The notes beneath the pieces were generated by a model that did not search any database, was not told where the DNA came from, and saw nothing but the letters and a program-made list of their open reading frames with translations. Of a DNA stretch of 64,000 nucleotides, positions 36,737 to 48,100 are shown piece after piece; within the stretch, counting starts at the first letter, position 1, and the number at the start of each line of letters is the position of its first letter. The DNA is from Pomacea canaliculata (lineage: Eukaryota; Mollusca; Gastropoda; Architaenioglossa; Ampullariidae): contig NC_037592.1 in the NCBI RefSeq assembly GCF_003073045.1, forward strand, positions 7,046,047-7,110,046. The letters are read 5' to 3'. The translations under genes and the position numbers were made by a program.

Positions 36737-37194
36737 CTACACAAAAAAGAAATATTTGTCTGAAATGTATAGCTATGTATATCTCAATGTTACAAGGTAT
36801 TGTCATTTTTGTTTTATTGGAATGAGTAACCTGATATGATGATAGCTCTTAATTATACCTCATCACTTTAGAACACAGTGTTTCTGCTTGGCACATTACT
36901 ATTACTATTACACATTACTATATATTTGTAGTGAATGTAGCATGACCACCACATTCACTACAGCTATCAACAAGGTTACAACTGTTCCACAGACAATAAA
37001 TCAAAGATTCTGTTTTGTGTGACATGTGGCTGTCAACTTTCTATACCTATTCAATTATTTTCTAGTTCTCTAATTAATATACAAACATATAAAAACATAT
37101 ATCGTCATACTTTTACCATATGAAATGCATATTTTTTACACTGTGCAGTTGAAAAGACTTGCAATAATTCCAAATTTCTGTAGTCATGTCAAAA

Positions 37195-38622
37195 GTCTCC
37201 GTAGAATTGAATAGAAACTAACTTTCTAATACATACTGCTATCTCGAAGAATATCCTGGAAGTGTCACGTTCCTCTTGTTGTGGGTGCTTTACACGTCCA
37301 TATTGCCCGTCGAAGAGTCTCTTTCGCCACATCCAACCCCTCACATCCACCGCTGAAAATCGTTCCATTGCATTTACGAACCTGTCCCGAATTTACCACA
37401 AAGACCTATATCCAGCTGGATACCACTTTCTTGGTGGCTTCACAAAATTAAAAAAAAAAAAGAGAAAAATCACCGAGACTAATGGAGGAGCTCACAACAG
37501 GGAGACACGAATTAGTGGGTTCTCGTTTCATTAGCTTTGACATTAATTCTTCTTGGTGATATAATAAATGCTTTATCTATTTGTATCATTTTATTTCTTA
37601 ATTTTACTTTTCGAAATAACCAGTTTGGTTTTGTTTTTCTTTTTTTTGTTTTTGTTTTGTTTTTGTTTGAAGGGGGATACATCGAAATGACTCCTCCCTT
37701 CAATAAATTGAACTAGTTTAAAAAAAATACTTGCCTAATTTTGTACCAGAAAAAAAATCAACACCTTAGAAGACTAAGGATGAAAAATAATAGATATATA
37801 GTTATATAATATATATAATTTCTCCCCTTTTCCTTCTGCTTTTGTGACCGCCTCTATACTTTTTAGAAGCATTCTGGATGTGTTTGGAACTCTTTGAAAG
37901 GAAAAAAACAATGACACTGACTGACGTCCCCCCACCCCTACTCCTCATCAAAACGATAACAACACAGATTTTCACATATTAAAAAACTCCACAAAGCTCT
38001 TTAGACAATTATTTTTCTTTTTATTATAAATATAAACACTTTTCCCAGTGCTATAGGCTATATATAGCCTGTGTTGTTGATACTTTGTTTAAACCATGCA
38101 AGCATGTATAGGAATTCTGTCAATTTGGTGTTTGCCCGATGTGTTTAATCTTTTTGCTGATTAATTCTGCTTTTGTTAAACGTCTGCTGCATTTTTAAAA
38201 ACAATTAAAAATCGTATGTTCTGTCGTTGGATCCTTGATATATTAATTAAAACAACGCTGTCTGTATTATCCCGCTTTTTGAAATGGTCCGAAATTTTTT
38301 GACTACCCGCAGTCAAAATTGATTAAATCTAATTCATCGTATTAAACATATATTATTAATTAAACAACGCTGTTTGTATTACCGGAATATCCGTTGCACC
38401 GTAATTAAACATATACATTAATTAAAACAACGCTGTCTATCATTACCAATTATCCGCTTTTGAAACTGGTCCGAATTTTAGTTGATGACGTCAGACCATG
38501 ATGTCTTGGCTCACTTCTGAAAGCTTTCAGACAAGGTCTGGTGATCAGGTACTGGGTAACCTGCCGAGAGCTGGAGATGAGGATATAGCACTGAGCGCAG
38601 GAACGGCTGGGTGTATTAGGTG
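37195..38622 (-). repeat. Dispersed 1-1.7-kb repeat, copy B (inverted)
   Basis: Reverse complement of copy A across nearly its whole length: from the CACCTAATACACCCAGCCG end (at 38,622) to TATCTCGAAGAATATCCTGG and ACTTTCTAATACAT (37,200-37,245). The exon-like block at the inner end (KKVVSSWI in A) is broken here. Near 38,235-38,460 there are three short tandem copies of ATTAATTAAA(A)CAACGCTGT. Confidence 0.85.
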
Positions 38623-39109
38623 CATCATCATCATCGATCAATCTATCATCAGTATCCACCCGATGCGACCCTGACTCAGTCCAAACAGTTTTCGTTCTCT
38701 GCGACCTCGGGCTGAGGCCGTCCGTCGCATTGGCGCGCCATGGGCAACGGGGATGCCCCAGCAACCCACCTACTCAGCCGCATCGTCTCACGAATGAACT
38801 ACAAGATATTTAGTGCATTAAGTACGATGAAAAACGCGAATTAGAATAGAAGACAGTAAACCTACGATTTTAAAAATGCACCTTTTAAAAGTTTAAAACA
38901 GATGATAGTTGAAAAGGCACGAAGGAACAGGGAAGAAAATTAGGGAAACACGATCGATCGAATCGACCAATACAGTATATTTGCTACTGATCGATTACCG
39001 AAAGGTCGATCAACTCACAGCAGCCTACATAGGCATTGAGAAAATCTTTTATTTTGTCAATTATTTCTTGTAAATAATGAATAGGAAAAATGTGCACACA
39101 AAGCTTTGT

Positions 39110-39975
39110 GATTTTTGGTATGGAAAGGTTGCTGGTATACGGTGACGAATGTACCGTATTTAGCGATTAATGCCAGGACGCCGTCATTCCTGTCGATTGG
39201 TTTTTCCCTTTTCGAAAACCCGCTAGTCAAGGTCGAATCAAAAGATCGAACCGACAGATATTTGATTTTATTCTTTTAAAATGCAGGCAGAACGTTTACA
39301 AAAGAGAATTTAATCAGCAAAAGGATTAAACACATCGCGGGCAAACACGAAAATTGACAGATCCCTATACGTGCTTGCATGGTTTACACGAAGGGTCAAC
39401 AAACACAGGGCTTATGCAACTGGAGAAGTGCTTTATATTTATATAAGTGAAAAAAAATGTCTAAAGAGCTTTGTGGAGTTTTTTAATATGTGAAAAGTCT
39501 GTGTGTGTTTTATTTTTGATGAAGGAGTAGAGTGGGGGGACGTCAGTCGCTGTCATTTGATTTCCTTTTCCAAGAGTTCCAAAAACACGTCCAGAAGCTT
39601 TCTAAAAAGTTATAGAGGCGGTCACAAAAGCAGAAGGAAACGTGGGGGAAATTATATATTGTATGCACTATAATATTATATTGTTATCCTAGTCTTTTAA
39701 GGTTCGATTTTCTTGTCTGGTAACAAAGTTAGGAAAAGTATTTTTCTGTCAGGTTGGGAGGACGTCATTTCGGATGTTCTCCGGTCCTTAAACACAAAAA
39801 AGAAATAAGAAACAAAAGCCAAATACTGGATTATTTAGAAAGTAAAATTAAAGAAATAAAATCAATACAAAAGATAAAACATGTTATAGTATCACAAGAA
39901 GAAGCTAATGTCATAGCGCGTAAGAAGAACGAGAACCCACTAATACGGTGTCTCCCTGTTGGGAGCTCTTTCCAT
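39110..39975 (+). repeat. Dispersed 1-1.7-kb repeat, copy C
   Basis: Direct copy of A from TTGGTATGGAAAGGTTG to the block ending GGGAGCTCTTTCCATTAGTC. It lacks the outer CACCTAAT end and the inner exon-like end. The 74-codon ORF in it is not conserved in A or B and is not a gene. Confidence 0.8.
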
Positions 39976-41402
39976 TAGTCTACGGTGCGTCACCGTGTGT
40001 GTACTCGATTATTAACTTGGTCATAAGCAGTTCGCTTCTACTTGTAGGGTATTTTTTTTTTTTTTAATGCTTATGGTATGTCAGAGAGCAGTTTCGATTC
40101 AGCAAGTGTTTCACTCACTGAATGGAAGAATGCCACTTCTGCGTTCTTGAGAACTGGTTGTCATGTAAGGTATTGTAAGTATCTCCACAGATTACATGAA
40201 GCGTTCATTAACGTCTGTATTGAGTATCGTTACATGAATAGGAAATAGTTAGAGGCGTTTAGTTTAAAAATTTAGGTCACGGGCTTATAGCTTTCAAGAA
40301 TTATATACAGTACGTGATCATAGATCGGCCTCGGCGTAGGCACCGCTTCGGTCTCGCCTGACCCCGCTCTATTTTTTGTTCGTTTATAGCGAAGGATTAC
40401 AAGTGCTGAATCCGGAGACGACAGTATATTGCTGGATTACTAAAAGAATACCAGTTAAACATATCTGTATTGCTGAGTGAAAAAGCCATTCATGTGTGTG
40501 GAACTTAATGCTGAAAGATTCTTCTGCTGAAAATTTACGGCATGGTATATGCTGGATAACAGTGGCTTTCTATTTTGTTTGTTTTGTTTTGTTTTTTGTT
40601 TATTCTGAGATCTTACTAGTTTGTGTGTTTTGGTTTTTTTTTTAGCAAGAAGACAGTGCGCTTATATTAATGTTTAGTATAGCATTGAATTAAAAGAAAA
40701 CTATGAATAGCATTAGGGACAAGTTTTTGTATAGCCACTTTCCCAGTAGCCAAACACAAAACCAAACATCTGGTGATTTATTGTTAACATGGGACAGTTG
40801 AAACCTTGTTAGATAGCTTGCGACTTATAAAGGAGTGCGTATACATTTACTAACTGTAAGATGAATGGGTGAGGTCATGCGTAACAGAGACATTGGCGAT
40901 AAAACGATGAATAACCAACGTATACTTGTAACATTGGAGAATGATCCAGAGCTATACAATTTTGCAGAAACAAATATTGCTTTTTTTGTGTAGACAATGG
41001 AACCAGTTGTTCAGAAAGAACTACGTCTTTCAAGTGTCTGCACGTGGAAGAAGGGCTGAAGGGTCGGCTTTATATATATCTCAAGATATGGCTGCAGCCA
41101 GCTTTATACTACAATATTTGATGCATTGAAGCACTGTTCTATTTGTTAACTTAATAATACATCAATAGTCTCAAAGTTTTAGTGTGACTTAATCGAATAA
41201 TTTATATATTAATATCTATATATAATATATATTAGTTTATAGAGATGCAATTATCATCGATGAAGAAATACGAAGTATCAGGCTGCGAAAGTAAGGACTC
41301 ATGAAAGAATTACGAAGATGCTTAGTTCAAGTGTTATGAGAACTTTGGGATTGAATACATAACTCAAATTATTCCGGTCAGTGTGATGCTGGGCTGTTAT
41401 TG

Positions 41403-41502
41403 NNNNNNNNNNNNNNNNNNNNNNNNNNNNNNNNNNNNNNNNNNNNNNNNNNNNNNNNNNNNNNNNNNNNNNNNNNNNNNNNNNNNNNNNNNNNNNNNNN
41501 NN
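41403..41502. other. Assembly gap of 100 N
   Basis: Exactly 100 undetermined bases, a conventional placeholder for a scaffold join of unknown size. Unique-looking sequence lies to the left and a simple-sequence array to the right, so order and distance across it are unproven. Confidence 0.98.
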
Positions 41503-42165
41503 GCAACGAGCCACAGCAGCCAAGAGCCAACGAGCAAGCAGCCAAGACGCCAAGAGGCCAAAGGAGCCAAGAGCCAAGAGCCAAGAGCCCAAGGAAGCCA
41601 AGAGCCAAGAGCCCAAAGACCCAAGCAGCAAGATCCAAGAGCCAAGAGCCAACGAGCCAAGCAGCAAGCAGCCAAGAGCAAGAGCCAAAGAGCCAAGACG
41701 CCAAAGAGCCAAGAGGCCAAAGAACCAAGACAAGAGCCAAGACCAAGAGCCAAAGCCAAGAGCCAAGAGCCAAGAAGCCAAGAAGCCAAGACAGCAAAGA
41801 GCCAAGACAAGACCAAGAGCCAGAGCCAAAGACCAAGACCAAGAGCCAAGAGCCAAGAGCAAGAGCCAATAGCCAAGACCAAGAGCCAAGAAGCCAAGAG
41901 CAAGACCAAGAGCCAAGACCAAGAGCCAAGACGCCAAGAGCCAAACCAAGGAGCACAAGACCAGAGCCAAAGAGCAAGAGCCAAGAGCCAAAATCCAAGA
42001 GCCAAGAGCAAGAAGCCCAAGAGCCCAAGAGCCAAGAGCCAAATAGCCCAAGAGCCAAGACGACAAAGAGCCAAAGCCAAGAGCCACACAGCAAAGCCAA
42101 GCGAGCCACAAGCACCAAGAGCCAGAGAGCCAAAGAGCAAGCCACCAAGAGCCAGAGCCAAGCCT
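41503..42165. repeat. (GAGCCAA)n heptamer array
   Basis: About 660 bp of the heptamer GAGCCAA with many one- to three-base variations. As 7 is not a multiple of 3 and no stop occurs in the plus-sense unit, all plus frames stay open, and the minus frames are rich in Leu/Trp/Ser/Gly. The predicted 250-340-residue proteins here, which run into the gap, are artefacts. Confidence 0.95.
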
Positions 42166-45100
42166 GCCCACTGAGGTGCCAGCCAAGGGGTTCCTGTCAC
42201 CTCATGCCGAATCCCCCAGGCGTGCCACTGGAGGTCCCAGCAAGGGTCCTTTGCCTACCTCATGCGCGAATCCCAGCCCGCCACTGGGTGCCAGCCAAGG
42301 GGTCCGACCTCCCTCATGACGAATCCCCCCAGTCTGCCACTTGTGGTGCCAGCCAAGGGGCACTGCCTACTCATGCCGAATCCCCCCAAGCCTGCCACTG
42401 GGTGCCCCAGCCAGGCGCGTCCTGACCTACCTCATGCCGACTCCCCCCACCTGCCACTGGGGGCCACGCAAGGGGCCGCCTACCTCATGCCGAATCCCCC
42501 AGCCTGCCACTGATGCACAAGCCAAGGGGCCCTGCCTACCTCACGCCGAATCCCCCAGCCTGCCACCTGGTGCCAGCCAAGGGTCCCTGCCTACCTCATG
42601 CCGAATCCCCAGCCTCGCCACTCCGGGTGCCAGCCAAGGGGTGACCTGACCTACCTCATTGCCGAAACTCCTCCAGCCTCCACTGGGTGGCCGCCCTAAA
42701 GGGTTCCTGCCTCACCCTCATGCGAAGTCCCCCAGCCTGCCACTGGGTGCCAACGCCAAGGTGTCCTGCCATACCTCATGCAGCCGAATCCCCCCAGCCT
42801 GCCACGGAGGTGCCAGCGCAAGGGTCCTGCCTACCTCATGCCGAATCCCCCAGCCTGACCCACTGAGTGCCAGCACAGGCCCGGCTCCCTGACCTACCTC
42901 AAATGCCGAATCCCCCAAGCTGCAACTGGGTGCCAGCCAAGGTCCCTGCCTACCTCATGCCGAATCCCCCAGCTGCCCACTGGTGCCAGCCAAGGGGTCC
43001 CTGCCTACCTCATGCCGAATCCCCGCCTGCCACTGGTGCCAGCCAAGTGGTCCTGAGAGCCTACCTCATGCACGAATCCCCCAGCCTGCCACTTGGGTGC
43101 CAGCCAAGGGGTCCTGCCCTACCCTCAGCCGAATCCCCCAGCCTGCCACTGGTGCCAGCCAAGGGTCCTGCCTACCTTCATCCGAATCCCCCACCTGCCA
43201 CTGGGTGCCAGCCAAGGGTCCTGCGCTACTCATGCCGAATCCCCAGCCTGCCACGCTGGGTGCCCAGCCACAGGTGGTCCTGCCCTACCTCATGCGAATT
43301 CCCCCAAGCCTGCCACTGCGAGTGCCAAGCCAAGGGGTCCTGCCTCCTCATGCCGACATCCCCCAGCCTGCCACTGGTGCCACCAAGCGGTCCTGGCCTA
43401 CCTCATGCGAACCAGCCTCCACTGCGGTTGCCAGCCAAGGGTTCCTGCCTTTACTCATGCCGTAATCCCAGCCTCCACTGAGGTGCCAGCCAAGGGAGGT
43501 CCTAGCCTCACCTCATGCCGAATCCCCCAGCCTGCCACTGGTGCCAGCCAAGGGTCCTTGCCTACTCATGCCGAACTCCCCCAGCCTGAGGCCCAATCTC
43601 AGTGTCCAGCCAAGGGGTCCTGCCTACCTCATGCCGAATCCCCCAGCCTGCCCACTGGGCTGCCAGCCAAGGTCCGGACCTACTCATTGCCGAATCCCCC
43701 AGCCTTGCCACTGCGGTGCCAGCCCAAGGGGTCCGGCCTACCTCATGGCCGAAATCCCCAGCCTGCCACTGCGGTGCCCAGCCCAACGGCCTGCCCTACC
43801 TCATGGCCCAATCCCCCAGCCTGCACTGGTTGCCAGCCAAGGGTCCTGACCGTACCTCATCCGAATCCCCCAGGCCTGCCACTGGGTGCCAGCCAACGGT
43901 CTCCGTACCTCATCGCCGAATCCCCAGCCTGCACTTCTGGGGATGCCCAGCCAAGGGCTCCTGCCACTTCATTCGAATCCCCCAGGGCCTGCCACTGGGT
44001 GCCAGCCAAAGGGGTCCTGCCTACCTCATGCCGAATCCCCCAGCCTCCACTGGGTGCCAGCCAAAGGTCCTGCCCTACCTCATGCCGAAATCCCCCAGCC
44101 TGCCCCTGGCCCGGTGCCAGCCAAAGGGTCCTAGCCTGCCTCCCTCAGCTGCCGAATCCCCCCAGCCTGCCACTGACCGGTGCAGCCAAGGTGATCCTGG
44201 CCTACCTCATGCCGAATCCCCAGACCTGCACTGCAGCGCCCAGACCAAGTGTCCATGCCTACTCTGCCGAATACCCCAGCCTGCCCACTGGCGGTGCCGC
44301 CAAGGGTCCTGACCTCACCTCATGCCGAATCCCCAGCCTGCCACTGAGGTCCAGCCAAGGGTCCTGTCCTACCTCATGCCCATATTCCCCCAGCCTGCCA
44401 CTGTCGGCTGCAGCCAGGGGTCCTGCCTACCTCATGCCAATGCCCCAGCCTGCACCACGGGTCCAGCCAAGGGGTCCTGCCTACCTCATCGCGAATCCCC
44501 CAGACCTGCCCACGGGTGCCAGCCAACGGGTCCTAGCCCTACTCATGCACCGAACTCCCCAGCCTGCCACTGGGGTGCCAGCCAAGGCGGTCCCTGCGCC
44601 ACCTCATTGCCGAATCCCCAAGGCCCTGCCACTGTCGTCCACCAAGGGGTCCATGCCTACCGTCATTGCCTGAATCCCCAGCCTCCACTGAGGTGCAGCC
44701 AAGCCGGTCCTGCCTACCTCATGCCCAATCCCCCAGCCTGCCACTGGTGCCAGCCAAGGGTCCGCCTACCCTCATCCGCAATGCCCCGCCCCCTCCCATG
44801 CCACTGGTGCAAGCCAAGGGTCCTGCCACCTCATGCCCGACTAGTCCCCCAGACCTGCCACCTGAGGTCGCCAGCCAGGGGTCCCTCCCTTACCTTCATC
44901 TGCCGAATCCCCCAGCCGGCCACTGCGGTGCCAGACCAAGGGTCCTGCCAGTACCTCATGCCCGAATCCCGCAAAGCACCACTAGACAACACTGGGTCCC
45001 AGCCACCGCAGGGCTTCCGCCTTGCCGAACAGCCTGCACTGCCAGCAATGCATCTCATGCCCGACCCCAGCAGAGACACTGGGTAGCAGGGTCCTGCTAC

Positions 45101-48100
45101 CGTATGCCGAATCCAGCCGCCACTGGTGCAGCAAGGAAATGCGCCCCCAGTGCCCAGTGCCATGGGTGCAGCCAAGGGTGACTGCTGACTTCATGCCGAA
45201 TCCGCCAGCTGCCAGGGTGCCAGCCAGGGGTCTGCCTACTCATGCGAAAGCCTGCCACGGGTGGTCCAGCCAAAGGGCCTCATGCCTCTGCCACAGCCAA
45301 TCCGCATGTGGGAACGCAACTATGCCATCCCACCTGCCATCTGGTCAAATGACTGCCAAGAGCAAGGGGGCTGCCTACTATCATGCCGAGTGGGATCGCT
45401 ACTCAGTGCCGAATCCCCCAGCACCTGCACTGAGGGTGCCAGCCAAGGGGGTGCTAACCTCATGCCCGAATCCCCAAGCCTGCCACTGAACACGTGCCAC
45501 AGAGCCAAGGACGAAGAATCCTGACCATGTACCTCATTGCCAAGAATCCACCCAAGCGCTAGCGGTGCCAGCCCAGGGGTCCTTGCACCTTTTCCCTCAT
45601 GCGAATCCCCCAGCTGCCATCTGGTGGCAGCAAGGGGTTTCCTGCTACCTCATGATATCGCAGCCTGCATGGGTGCTAGTCGCAAGGGCGTCCTGCCTAC
45701 CTACCATGTGAATCCCGAGACTGCCTACTGGGGTGCCAGCCAACGGGGCCTCTGCCTACCTCATGACGAATCCCAGTCCTGCCACGTGGTGTGCAAGGGG
45801 TCTCGCCTGCCGGCATGCCAGCCCATGGGGTCGGCTACCTCAGCCGACATCCCCAGCATGCACGGGTAGCCAAGGCAGGGCTCCTGCCTACTCAGCGAGA
45901 TCCCACCAAGGGTCCTGCTACCTGCGAACATGCCAGCCTGACCGCCAAGGGTCTGCCCTGACTCTGCACATCCATCATGCTGGGTGCCAAGGCCTACTCA
46001 TTCTGAGATCCCCCGCCTCACTGTGCCAGTGCCACCAAGGGGATGTCGCTAGGGGCCTGCTACCTAGCCTGGCCATCCCGCCAAGCTGGGGGTCGGCCTC
46101 TCATGTCTGCCAATAACAATCCTACACACATGCAGAATCCCCAGCTGCAACTGGGTGCAGCCAAGGGTCCTGCCCTGCACCGACAATGCCTGCAATCCCC
46201 CCAGCCTGCCATGACGCTGACCAGTCCCGAACCCGGTCCTCGCCACGGTATGCGAATCTCCCCAGCTGACCAGCATGTGCTCCAGGTCCAGCCAACAACA
46301 CAGGTGCGTCCTGCCTACCTCATGCCGAATCCCCCAGCCTGGCCCCACGCGAGCATCTCCTCAAGAATCCCATAAGTACTGGTCTCCTGGAGCGAGTCGT
46401 AACATGTTGAACCATGCCTAACAGCCTACCGTACGCTAATTCTCCCCAGTCGCCTGCATCGAGACTATAATGCCCACGCCACAAGGCTCTCGTGCGTCAC
46501 CTCCCCCACGACTGCAATCCAAAGCAAGGGGGTTCCTGCTCCCTAAGTTCCTTGCCGAAGCCTCCCTGCCACTGCCAACTGGGTGCCACGCCAAGGGGCA
46601 TCGCACGACAAGGGGTCACTGCCGACTCCATGGCGCATCCCCCAGGCGGGCCCCCCGAATCATAACCCTACCATTGGCCCGTGAATCCCCCAAAGCGCTT
46701 ACTAGCCCCATGGTGCGCCAGCCATAAGGTGTCCCTGCATCCGTACGTTCATGCGAATCGCCCCAGCCTTGACCACCGGCGTCAGAGGGTCCTGTACCCT
46801 GCCTACCTATGGAATCCCCAAGACTGCCACTGGGTGCCAGGCAAGATGCCTACCTCATGCCGAAAATCCCCCACCGGCTGCCCACTGGGTGCACAGCCCA
46901 AGGTCCTGCCTCTGCCGGAATCCCCAGCTGCCACGGTGCCAGCCATAGGCCTACCTCATGCCGAATCCCCGCCTGCACTGGTGCCAGTCCAAGGGGTCCT
47001 GCCTACCTCATCGCGAATCCCCCAGCCTCACCATGGGTGCCACCAAGGGTCCTGCCTACCTCATGCCGAATCCCCAGCCTGCCATGGGTGCCAGCCAAGG
47101 GGTCCTCTCCCCACCTCATCCGAATCCAGCCTGCCACTGGGTGCCAGCCAAGGGGTCCCTGCCTACCTCATGCCGAATCCCCCAGCCTGCCAACTGGGTG
47201 CCAGCCAAGGGTCCTGTGCCCTACCTGCCATGCCGAATCGCCCCAGCCTGCCACTGCCAGCCAAGGGGGTGTTGCCAATTGGCCAAGGGGTGCCAGCCAA
47301 GGGTCTGCCCTACTCAGCCTGAATCCGCCCACCTCCACCTGGTGCCAGCAAGGGGTCGCTGCCTACTCATGCCGAATCCCCCAGCCTGCCACTGGGTGCC
47401 AGCCAAGCCCTGCCTACCTCATGCCGAAATCCCCAGCCTCCGCGTGCTACCAATGGGCCTCCATACCTCATGCCAGGTCCAAGGGGCAACCTGCCTACCT
47501 CATGCCGAATCCCAGCCTGCACGGGGTGCCAGCAAGGGTCCTGCCTACCTCATGCCGAATCACCCAGCCTGCACCACAAGGGCTGCCAGCCACCAGGGGT
47601 CCTGCCTACCTCAGTGCCGAATCCCAGCCTGCCACTGGGTGCCAGCCAAGGGTCCCCTACCTCATGCCGAATCCCCCAGCCTCCACGCACTGGGTGCCAG
47701 CCAAGGGGTCCTGCCTACCTCATCGGCCGAATCCCCCAGCTGCCACGGGCTACTATGCGCCAGCCAAGGGGTCCTGCTCCTAGCTGCCCTCATTGCCGAA
47801 TCCCCCGCCTGCCAAGCCACCCAAGGGGATCCCCCTGCCTATGAGAATCCCACTGGGTGCCAGCCAAGGGGCCTACTCTGCCTACCTAGCCTGCCACTCA
47901 TGCTGAATCCCCCTCCACCTTCGCCACAAGGGTTCCTGTCCTGCCTCATGCGAATCCCCCCACGGTGCCACCAAGGGGGTCCGCTATCGAATTGCCACCA
48001 GTCCCTACCTCATGCCGAATCCCCCAGCCTCCACTGGTGCCTAGCCAAGGGGTCTCCTACCTCATGCCGCCATCCCCCAGCCACCACGACTTGGTGCCAA

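Larger units (their letters stand above)
36530..41220. repeat. Imperfect inverted duplication, arms about 2 kb
   Basis: Left arm 36,530 to about 38,250 (minus sense) and right arm 39,110-41,220 (plus sense) share ordered blocks beyond repeat B/C: GACAGTTGAAACCTTGTTAG vs GAACAGTTGTAACCTTGTTG, CTTGTAACATTGGAGA vs CCTTGTAACATTGAGA, GTGTAGACAATGGAACCAGT in both, and AAGGGCTGAAGGGT vs AAAGGCTGAAGGGT. Identity looks like roughly three quarters, with indels. The central 0.8 kb is not shared. Confidence 0.75.

Noticed and set aside
38450-38764. Minus-strand ORF of 104 codons at the edge of repeat B
   Set aside because: It overlaps a dispersed repeat whose other copies do not keep the frame.
41299-42425. 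ORFs of 256-341 codons, Leu/Trp-rich on the minus strand and Lys/Ser/Gln-rich on the plus strand
   Set aside because: They come from the heptamer array and include 34 undetermined residues from the gap.
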